From NCBI GenBank assembly GCA_008363385.1, contig RHKY01000019.1, positions 25,325 through 89,324 on the forward strand: 64,000 nt of DNA. The letters run 5' to 3'. A program made the position numbers and the translations under genes. A model generated the notes under the pieces. That model saw nothing but the letters and a program-made list of their open reading frames with translations. It was not told the origin of the DNA and searched no databases. This DNA comes from Acidobacteriota bacterium (GTDB lineage: Bacteria > Acidobacteriota > Thermoanaerobaculia > UBA5066). This document shows, in pieces, positions 9,166 to 16,279 of the stretch; positions within the stretch are counted from its first letter, which is position 1; every line of letters starts with the position of its first letter.

Positions 9166-9194
9166 GCCGGCGGCCAGAGCCCGGCCCGGCACGG

Positions 9195-9200
9195 TAGGCT
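9195..9200 (+). promoter_or_regulatory. -10-like box close to the 9212 start
   Basis: TAGGCT ends 11 bases before the ATG at 9212. No clear -35 is present. It follows the short-spacing pattern also seen at 16261, 19091, 47544 and 55966. Confidence 0.3.
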
Positions 9201-9211
9201 GCGAGACGCCG

Positions 9212-9643
9212 ATGCCCGACCGCCGCCACGCCCTCGCCCGGATCCGCGACTGCGCCGCCGCGATGCTCTCGAACGCGATGTACGTCGAGCGCGAGCTTTC
9301 GAGCGTGACGCTCCCGCCGGAGCTTCGCGAGAGGACGGAGCGGGTCTTCTCGACCCTCGTCGGGACCAAGCACGACGTCTTCTCGGAGCTCGCCGAGTAC
9401 GACGACCTCGTCGACGCCGGGGCGACCGAGGCCGAGCTGGACCGGCGCCTCGCACGGATGGTCCGCTGGCTCGGCGAGGACGTCGAGGAGCTCGCCGCCC
9501 TCGTCCGAGCGCTGGAGGAGGCCCACGGAGCCGACCCGCTGGTCGGGGCAGCCTACGTCCTCGTCACCGAGTCCGCCGCGAACGTCCTCCAGGCGTACGG
9601 CCACGCGGCGGCAGCGGTGATGGGCGAGAGTGAGAGCCGCTGA
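9212..9643 (+). CDS. Small all-helical protein, unknown function
   Basis: The 143-residue protein is acidic, almost entirely helical and lacks a signal peptide or membrane segment. Heptad-like spacing of Leu/Val with Glu and Arg resembles PhoU-like or four-helix bundle proteins, but no family motif is visible, so I give no function. It lies after the sulfate operon in the same direction with a 46-base gap and a private -10-like box, so co-regulation is possible but not shown. It converges with the NHL lipoprotein gene across a long hairpin. Confidence 0.6.
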   Translation: MPDRRHALARIRDCAAAMLSNAMYVERELSSVTLPPELRERTERVFSTLVGTKHDVFSELAEYDDLVDAGATEAELDRRLARMVRWLGEDVEELAALVRALEEAHGADPLVGAAYVLVTESAANVLQAYGHAAAAVMGESESR

Positions 9644-9720
9644 GCCGCCGAGCGGGATCCGGGAGAGGCGATCGGTCGAGCCCGCTGCGGACGCCACCTC
9701 CTCGCATCCCGTCCGACCAC

Positions 9721-9781
9721 GCCGGCGCCGGCCCGGGGCTCACGCGCGGGGTGTCGTCGCGCGTCCCGGGCCGGCGCCGGC
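9721..9781. terminator. Long hairpin between convergent genes
   Basis: A perfect 17-bp inverted repeat (9721-9737 with 9765-9781) encloses a second 7-bp stem (9742-9748 with 9758-9764) and a 9-base loop; only a 4-base bulge separates the two. It is followed on the plus strand by CGCTTT. Placement between the 3' ends of the 9212 and NHL genes suggests a bidirectional terminator, although the T-tract is weak. Confidence 0.55.
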
Positions 9782-9801
9782 CGCTTTGACGCCTCTCTTC
9801 G

Positions 9802-12800
9802 CTACTCGAAGTACCCCGTCACGTCCACAAGGACGTGCACGCCCCCGTCCGACCCGTTGAAGGCCGACAGCGACGCCTGCCCGTCCGACGTCACGCGCAC
9901 CACCGCGTTGTTCGCCCTCACCTGCCCCGGCTTGAAGTTGATCGTCGACGTCAGCGGCCGCCCCGTGTCCGACGGCCACAGCGTCACGAACCCTCCCGCC
10001 TGCGGCACCACCACCGTCACGTTCAGCGCCAGCGCCCGCGCCGTCCCCGGCACCCCGCACGCGCCCGCCGCGATCGGCCACGACCGCTCCTGGAGCCGCC
10101 CCAGCGCCGGCCCCCCGAACGTCCCCGCCGCCTCCCGCGTGTCCAGCACCCGGCACGGCATCAGCGTGTGGAGCTTCGAGGACACTGCCGTCACTGCGAT
10201 CCCCTTCGTCCCCCCCGCCGACGCGCACCCGCCCGCCGTCTCGACCACCTGAAGCGTCAGCTGTCCCGCCGCTCCCGCGGCGAACGTGACCGCCGCCGTT
10301 CCCTGCCCGCCCGTGATCGTGCCGTTCGTGATCGTCCAGGCGTACGTCGACCCCGCGTGCGACTCGACCGAGGCCGCGAGCCCCGTGGCCCCCGAGGCGA
10401 CCGTGTCCGGAGCCGTGATCACTGGCGTGCCCGGGACCGGGTTGACCGTCACCGTCGCCGAGCCGGAGGGCGTGCCGGGACCGTTGGCGTCCGAGACGGC
10501 CGTCACGGTGTAGACGGTGGTCGAGGCCGGGCTGACCGTCCGGGTCACCGGGCTGGCGGTGATCCCGCTCTGCGTCACCGAGTCGGACCACGTCACCGAC
10601 CACGGCGGGGTGCCGGCGAGGGCCGCCTGGACCTGGACGCTCTGCCCCGCGCAGATCGTCGCGTCGCCAGTGGCTGTGGCAGTCGCTACGGCCCAGGCGT
10701 TGAGGCTCACCTCCGTGATGCTCGTCGCAGTTCCGTCGCTCGCCGTGAGACGGAAGACGTAGTACCCCGTCACGTCCGGCGTGAACGCCGGGTTGCGGAC
10801 CGTCGTTGACGACAGCGTCGCCGCGGACCCGGTCGGGACCCGAACCTGCATCCAGAGCCAGGCAGTCGCCGTCTGCAGCGAGGTGTCGAGCTGACGCGCC
10901 TGCCCCACCGGCCCGGCCGCCTGGTCGATCGCCGCCACGTCGGCGAGCGCCGTGCGGCCGACCCGGATCGCGTAGTTGAACGTATCCGCGACGATGAGCT
11001 CCCCCGAGAATCCGACCGCGACGCCAGATGGCTGAACGAACCTCGCAGAGCTCCCCTGCCCATCCGCGTTGCCGGCGTGGTCTGCCAGTCCCGCAAGCGT
11101 CGTCACGACTCCCGCGGGCGTCACCTTTCGGATGGTATGTTTGTACTCGTCCGCCACGTAGACGTTTCCGGTGCCGTCCACCGCCACACCGGTCGGGCGG
11201 TCGAACCTCGCCGCGCTCCCCGTCCCGTCCGCGCTGCCGATGCTCCCCGCCAGCCCCGCGAACGTCGTCACGTCCCCTGACGGCGTCACCTTCCGGATCG
11301 CGTGGTTCCCTCGTTCGCCCACATAGACGTTTCCGGAGCCGTCCACCGCGACCCCGGTGGGGTGGTTGAACCTCGCCGCGCTCCCCGTCCCGTCCGCGCT
11401 GCCCATGCTTCCGGCCAGCCCTGCGAGCGTCGTCACGACCCCGGCGGGCGTCACCTGCCGGATCGTGTGGTTGTAGTAGTCCGCCACGTAGACGTTCCCG
11501 GAGCCGTCGACGGCCACGCCGAATGGGACGTAGAACCTCGCCGTGCTTCCCGTCCCGTCTGCGCTTCCGTTGTTCCCCGCCAGTCCGGCAAGCGTCGTCA
11601 CGACCCCGGCGGGCGTGACCTGCCGGATCGTGTGGTTCGAGCTGTCGGCAACGTAGAAGTTCCCGGAGGCGTCCACCGCGATTCCGCGCGGGAAGTTGAA
11701 GCGGGCCGCGCTGCCGGCCCCGTCCGCGCTGCCGGAGCTTCCCGCGAGCCCTGCCAGCGTCGTGACGACACCCGCTGGCGTCACCTTCCTTATCGTACCG
11801 TTGGCTGGATCGGCCACGTGGACGCTTCCGGAGGCGTCCACGGCCACGCCGGTCGGGGAGGAGAACCTCGCCGCGCTCCCCGTCCCGTCCGCGCTGCCGG
11901 AGATCCCTGCGAGTCCTGCCAGCGTCGTCACGACGCCTGTAGGCGTCACCTTCCGGATCGAATGGTTCGCCAAGTCCCCTACGTAGGCGTCCCCGGAGCC
12001 GTTCACCGCGACCCCGGTCGGGGAGGAGAATCTCGCCGCGATCCCCGTCCCGTCCGCGCTGCCGGCGACTCCCCACAGACCGGCCAACGTCGTCACGACC
12101 CCTCCCGGCGTCACCTTCCGGATCGTGTGGTTGTCCCGCTCCGCCACGTGGACGTTCCCGAAGGCGTCCACCGCGACTCCGGCTGGAGAGTTGAAGCGTG
12201 CCGCGCTTCCCGTCCCGTCCGCGTTGCCGGAGCTTCCCGCCAGGCCCGCCAGAGTCGTCACGCCCCCCCCCGGCGTCACCTTCCGGATCGTGTGGCTGTT
12301 CAGGTCGGCGACGTGGAGGTTCCCGGAGCCGTCCACCGCGACCCCGGTCGGGTGGGAGAACCTCGCCGCGCTCCCTGTCCCATCCGCGCTACCGGGGCTC
12401 CCTGCCAGACCTGCCAGAGTCGTCACGCTTCCCGCGGGCGTCACCTTCCGGATCGTGTGGTTGTAAGCATCCGCCACGTAGACGTTCCCGGAGCCGTCTA
12501 CCGAGACTCCCTGTGGCATGTCGAACCTCGCCGCGACCCCCGTCCCATCCGCGGTTCCGGGGCTCGCTGCCAGACCTGCCAGCGTCGTCACGACCCCCGC
12601 GGGCGTCACCTTGCGGATCGTGTGGTTGTAAGCATCCGCCACGTAGACGTTTCCGGAGCCGTCAAGGGCCACGCCCGCGGGGGAGTAGAACCTCGCCGCG
12701 CTCCCCGTTCCGTCGTCGCTTCCGTAGCTTCCCGCCAGTCCTGCCAGCGTTGTCACGTCCCCTGACGGCGTCACCTTCCGGATCGTGTGGTTGCCCGAGT

Positions 12801-13947
12801 CGGCCACGTAGACGTTCCCGGAGTCGTCCGCGGCTACGCCGCTCGGGTAGGTGAACCTCGCCGCGCTCCCCGTCCCGTCGTCGCTCCCAGGCCCTCCGAG
12901 AGCGCCTGCCAGGTGAGTGAAGGTCAGAGGCTCGACCGGGTCGACCCCGACGCGGACCGTTCTCGAGCCGCTTGCGGAGCAGGTCCCCGCGGTCACCGTG
13001 ACGCCCAGCGTCGCGAATCTCGCGGTCCCCGCCGCCCAGCTGACTTGGCGTGTCCCTGCCCCGGTGGTGATCGTCCCGTTCGCGATCGTCCACACGTACG
13101 ACGCTCCCGCGCCGGCGTCGGGCACCGAGGCCAGGTTTCCCGTCGAACCGGGGAGGACCGAGTCGTCAGCTGTGATGACCGGCGATGCGACAACCGTCAC
13201 CGTGGCCGAGCCGGAGGGAGTTCCCGAGAGGTACGCATCCGAAACCGCCGTCACCGTATAGACCGTCGTCGCGGCCGGGCTGACGGTTCGCGCCGCCGGG
13301 CTCGTCGTGAGGCCGGTCTGCGTCACCGAGTCCGACCACGTCAGCGACCACGGCGGTGTCCCGGTGAGGGCCGCCTGGATCTGCGCGCTCTGGCCCGCGC
13401 AGATCGTCGCGTCGCCGCTGACGGTCGCCGTCGGAGGCGCATGGACGGAGACGTCGTAGGTCGCGGGCGAGGGCTCGATACACGAGTTCGCCCCCGAGTT
13501 CCACGTCCCGCCGGCCCAGAACTGCAGCCGGTAGGCGCCGGACGTCGCGCCCGCGATCACGTTCAAGGAGACCGTGACATTCCGGTCGTCGCTCCTGGTC
13601 ACGTCGGGAACCGTGAGGCAGATCCTCTGGAAACCCGCGGGCGTCGCGGTGGCGGGCGTGACGGGGCACGAGCCGACGACGGTGGCCGTCCCCGAGGCGG
13701 GGGTCACGCTGCCGGCCCCCACGTAACCAGCCGAGACGAAGGTCCAGTCGGCGGGAATGTCGACGATCTGGTAGGGCGTGAACGTGGTGGGGGGCCGGCA
13801 GCTGCCGGAGGCCCCCCAGATCATCGTGTACGTCGCGGCCTGCCCGGGGACCAACGAGACGGGACCCGTGATCTGCCCGATGCCGCAAGCGACGACACCG
13901 ACGAGCGCGAAGAGGAGGACGACCAGCCGGCTTCGCCCGAGGAGCAT
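9802..13947 (-). CDS. NHL-repeat propeller lipoprotein with PKD-like domains
   Basis: The start is taken at ATG 13947, which has GGAGG 8 bases upstream and gives an immediate lipoprotein signal (LLFALVGVVAC); ATGs at 13986 and 13962 lack a ribosome site. The 1381-residue product has, in order, a lipidation Cys, an Ig-like region, a GDATICAGQ domain, eleven 55-residue NHL repeats plus a partial twelfth, a second GDATICAGQ domain nearly identical to the first, and a C-terminal domain starting with LMPCRVLDTREA and ending DVTGYFE. NHL repeats fold into beta-propellers that bind partners or ligands; this one should be displayed on the outer membrane or outside. No catalytic residues are evident. 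Confidence 0.88.
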   Translation of the reverse strand: MLLGRSRLVVLLFALVGVVACGIGQITGPVSLVPGQAATYTMIWGASGSCRPPTTFTPYQIVDIPADWTFVSAGYVGAGSVTPASGTATVVGSCPVTPATATPAGFQRICLTVPDVTRSDDRNVTVSLNVIAGATSGAYRLQFWAGGTWNSGANSCIEPSPATYDVSVHAPPTATVSGDATICAGQSAQIQAALTGTPPWSLTWSDSVTQTGLTTSPAARTVSPAATTVYTVTAVSDAYLSGTPSGSATVTVVASPVITADDSVLPGSTGNLASVPDAGAGASYVWTIANGTITTGAGTRQVSWAAGTARFATLGVTVTAGTCSASGSRTVRVGVDPVEPLTFTHLAGALGGPGSDDGTGSAARFTYPSGVAADDSGNVYVADSGNHTIRKVTPSGDVTTLAGLAGSYGSDDGTGSAARFYSPAGVALDGSGNVYVADAYNHTIRKVTPAGVVTTLAGLAASPGTADGTGVAARFDMPQGVSVDGSGNVYVADAYNHTIRKVTPAGSVTTLAGLAGSPGSADGTGSAARFSHPTGVAVDGSGNLHVADLNSHTIRKVTPGGGVTTLAGLAGSSGNADGTGSAARFNSPAGVAVDAFGNVHVAERDNHTIRKVTPGGVVTTLAGLWGVAGSADGTGIAARFSSPTGVAVNGSGDAYVGDLANHSIRKVTPTGVVTTLAGLAGISGSADGTGSAARFSSPTGVAVDASGSVHVADPANGTIRKVTPAGVVTTLAGLAGSSGSADGAGSAARFNFPRGIAVDASGNFYVADSSNHTIRQVTPAGVVTTLAGLAGNNGSADGTGSTARFYVPFGVAVDGSGNVYVADYYNHTIRQVTPAGVVTTLAGLAGSMGSADGTGSAARFNHPTGVAVDGSGNVYVGERGNHAIRKVTPSGDVTTFAGLAGSIGSADGTGSAARFDRPTGVAVDGTGNVYVADEYKHTIRKVTPAGVVTTLAGLADHAGNADGQGSSARFVQPSGVAVGFSGELIVADTFNYAIRVGRTALADVAAIDQAAGPVGQARQLDTSLQTATAWLWMQVRVPTGSAATLSSTTVRNPAFTPDVTGYYVFRLTASDGTATSITEVSLNAWAVATATATGDATICAGQSVQVQAALAGTPPWSVTWSDSVTQSGITASPVTRTVSPASTTVYTVTAVSDANGPGTPSGSATVTVNPVPGTPVITAPDTVASGATGLAASVESHAGSTYAWTITNGTITGGQGTAAVTFAAGAAGQLTLQVVETAGGCASAGGTKGIAVTAVSSKLHTLMPCRVLDTREAAGTFGGPALGRLQERSWPIAAGACGVPGTARALALNVTVVVPQAGGFVTLWPSDTGRPLTSTINFKPGQVRANNAVVRVTSDGQASLSAFNGSDGGVHVLVDVTGYFE
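11038..12852 (-). repeat. Tandem array: 11 units of 165 bp (NHL repeats)
   Basis: The unit begins after each ARF triplet and runs GVAVDGSGNVYVAD, NHTIRKVTPAG, VVTTLAGLAG and SADGTGSAARF. Units are exactly 165 bp, without a single indel over 1815 bp, and are highly similar at DNA level as well as protein level, which suggests recent expansion or gene conversion. It is a protein-coding repeat, not a CRISPR array. Confidence 0.9.
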
Positions 13948-14332
13948 TGACGACACCTCCATCACGGGAGCGCTTCGAGACGACATCCGGGAGCCAGAGC
14001 GCGACGCCGCCGCAGCGCCGCCAGCCGTCGGCTGCCATGCGCTTCCGGGCTCTTCGCCGCCGCCTGGCCGTCGCGATCCGCCACCGGCGGCCGCGGGAGA
14101 AAGGAGACGCGCCGGCTCTCCGGAGCCGTCGGAGAGAGCAGCTCGACCCGTTCGAGGTCTCTACACGTCCGCTCCGCCACGGCAAGAACCGAGCAACTCC
14201 CGGACCAGGCGAGAGGGCGCATCCGATCGCCGAACGAAGCCGCTCCCGCGCCCACGGCGCGCGGATCTGGACGGTTCGTCGGGTTTCGTCGGCGGTCCCT
14301 GGGAAACCGGGGTTACGTCCGAGTTCCGCCTG
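13948..14332. other. 385-bp intergenic region, no gene called
   Basis: This stretch separates the 5' end of the NHL lipoprotein gene from the 3' end of the FHA activator gene, both on the minus strand. Open frames cross it on both strands, but none has a ribosome site or recognisable protein. It should hold the lipoprotein promoter; I could not identify a convincing -35/-10 pair. Confidence 0.5.
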
Positions 14333-16195
14333 TTACTCGGCGTCACGCGGGTGACGACGATCCCCCGTCCCGTCGAGCCCCAGCCTCCGGAGCATCTGGA
14401 TCAACCCAGGCCGGGTGATGCCGAGGATCTCGGCAGCGCGGGTCTTGTTGCCGCCGGTCCGCCGGAGGGCGTCGGCCGCGGCCTCGCGCTCGAGCTCGCG
14501 CACCCTGTCGCGGAGGGGGCCGGCGGTGTCGGTCACGGCACGCTCGGGCTCCGGGACCGCGATCGGCGCCTCCGGCTCCGGCTCCGCGGTGGCCCGCTCG
14601 GCGGCCCACCTCAGGCGGCCGAGGTGCTCGGCCTGGACGAGGCCCCCGTCGGGGCAGAGCAGGACGGCGCGACGGAGCTCGTTCTCCAGCTCGCGGACGT
14701 TGCCGGGCCAGTCGTGGCCCGCGAGCAGGTCGAGCGCCCGGCGGTTGACGCCGCGGACGTCCTTCCCCTCCTCCTCGGCGGCCTTCTGCACGATCGCGCG
14801 CACGAGATCGGGGACGTCCTCGCGACGGTCTCGGAGCGGCGGGACGTGGAACTGGAGGCCGGAGAGGCGGAAGAAGAGGTCCGCGCGGAAGCTGCCCTCC
14901 CGGACGAGCGCCGGGAGGTCCCTGTTCGAGGCGGAGATGACGCGGATGTTCACGGAGCGCGGGGCGGGGGCGCCGAGGGGTAGGATCTCGCGCTCCTGCA
15001 GGAACCGCAGGAGCTTCGCCTGGAGCGGCGCGGCCAGCTCTCCGATCTCGTCCAGGAAGACGGTGCCGCCCTCCGCCTGCTGGATCCTGCCGATCCTGGG
15101 GTCGACGCCGGTGGCGACGCGCCCGTGGACGCCGAACAGCTCGGCTTCGAGGAGCTCTCCCGGGATCGCCGCGCAGTTGATCGCGACGAACGGCCCCGCG
15201 GGGCTGGGGCCCGAGGCGTGGATCAGCCGCGCGAACAGCTCCTTCCCCGTGCCCGTCTCGCCGAGGAGGAGGACGTCCATCCGGCTCTTCACCGTCGCCG
15301 CGATCTGCGCCATGAGGCCCCTCATGGCGGCGGAGCTCCCGGCGATCATCCCCGGCGGCAGGACGAGCCGGGACTCGGGACGGCTCGCCGAGAGGACGGG
15401 CGGTGGAGCGGCGCGGCCGGAGCCGAGGAGACGGTCGGCGAGGAAGTCGAGCAGCTCTCCCGTCCAGCCGGGCTTCTTGGGCCCCGCGCCGAACGCGGCG
15501 AGGAGGCCGAGCCCGTAGGTGGAGTGCCTGCGGAGCTCGACGGAACGGTCTCCGCCCGCGATCCCAGGGCGGTTCGCCTCGGAGAGAAGGGAATCGACTC
15601 CTCCCCTGGCGATCGGCGCTGCCGAGACGACGAGCGGGGTCGCCCGGCCCGCCCCCTCGTCGCGATACAGAGCGACCACCGACGCTCCCAACGCTTCGCG
15701 CGCGCGGTCGAGGATGGGGCCGACGCGCACGTCATCCGACACGAGCGCCGGGTCGAGCCGGTCCACGTCCCGGACGAGCCGGAACGCCGCGCTCCGCGAC
15801 GCGCCCGACTTCGAGCCGCCCGATCCGCTGTCCGTCTCCTTCGGCGTGCGCCTCCTCCCGGGTCCGCTGCGCTCGGCCCCGAGGACGACACCGGCCTCCA
15901 CGTCGGCGGCGTCGCACTCCTCCAGGCTCAGCCAGGCCCGGCCGAGCCGGACGACGTCCCCGACGGAGACCCGGCACTCCGGGACGCGGCGGCCGGAGAC
16001 CGACAGCCCGTTCTTCGACCCCGTGTCGACGAGGTGGACGCCGTCCGGCCGGGGCTCGACGACCGCGTGCGAGCGCGAGACGCCGCTGAACGGGACGACG
16101 AGGTCGGCGCCGGGGTCCGAACCGAGGCGCGCGTTCGCGCGGGGAACGGGGAACCGCAGGGTCTCCTCTCCGTAGCGGACGACGAGCGCCAGCAC
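14333..16195 (-). CDS. FHA-domain AAA+ enhancer-binding-type regulator
   Basis: The protein is about 620 residues: an FHA phosphothreonine-binding domain (about 1-95, with GSD near 26 and SRSHAVVEP), a variable GAF-like region (about 140-260), a sigma-54-activator AAA+ domain (Walker A GETGTGKE near 311, FLDEIGEL Walker B) and a C-terminal Fis-type helix-turn-helix (NKTRAAEILGITRPGLIQML). The GAFTGA loop that contacts sigma-54 is replaced by GRVATGV near residue 357. The divergent neighbour is a Ser/Thr kinase, a plausible source of the phosphothreonine. The GTG at 16195 is chosen because the FHA fold begins there; a GTG at 16231 is the alternative. Confidence 0.88.
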   Translation of the reverse strand: MLALVVRYGEETLRFPVPRANARLGSDPGADLVVPFSGVSRSHAVVEPRPDGVHLVDTGSKNGLSVSGRRVPECRVSVGDVVRLGRAWLSLEECDAADVEAGVVLGAERSGPGRRRTPKETDSGSGGSKSGASRSAAFRLVRDVDRLDPALVSDDVRVGPILDRAREALGASVVALYRDEGAGRATPLVVSAAPIARGGVDSLLSEANRPGIAGGDRSVELRRHSTYGLGLLAAFGAGPKKPGWTGELLDFLADRLLGSGRAAPPPVLSASRPESRLVLPPGMIAGSSAAMRGLMAQIAATVKSRMDVLLLGETGTGKELFARLIHASGPSPAGPFVAINCAAIPGELLEAELFGVHGRVATGVDPRIGRIQQAEGGTVFLDEIGELAAPLQAKLLRFLQEREILPLGAPAPRSVNIRVISASNRDLPALVREGSFRADLFFRLSGLQFHVPPLRDRREDVPDLVRAIVQKAAEEEGKDVRGVNRRALDLLAGHDWPGNVRELENELRRAVLLCPDGGLVQAEHLGRLRWAAERATAEPEPEAPIAVPEPERAVTDTAGPLRDRVRELEREAAADALRRTGGNKTRAAEILGITRPGLIQMLRRLGLDGTGDRRHPRDAE

Positions 16196-16253
16196 GGGCG
16201 GATTGTGCGACGAGGAGGCCGCGTTCCGCACGCCTGCCCGTGCTCCCGCCGGC

Positions 16254-16266
16254 CGAACCGTACAAT
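16254..16266 (+). promoter_or_regulatory. Duplicated promoter element of kinase gene 1
   Basis: CGAACCGTACAAT is identical to 19084-19096 before the paralogous kinase. TACAAT (16261-16266) fits a -10 box and ends 13 bases before the ATG, so the transcript would have a very short leader. No -35 match is visible, which suggests an activator or another sigma factor. Confidence 0.5.
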
Positions 16267-16279
16267 TTCGTCCGCCTCG

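Noticed and set aside
11038-12852. Regular repeat that could be taken for a CRISPR or minisatellite
   Set aside because: Units of 165 bp are in frame and encode NHL blades; there are no short repeats with unique spacers.
13947-14354. Possible small gene in the 385-bp gap (either strand)
   Set aside because: No ribosome site, no motif and typical shadow composition.
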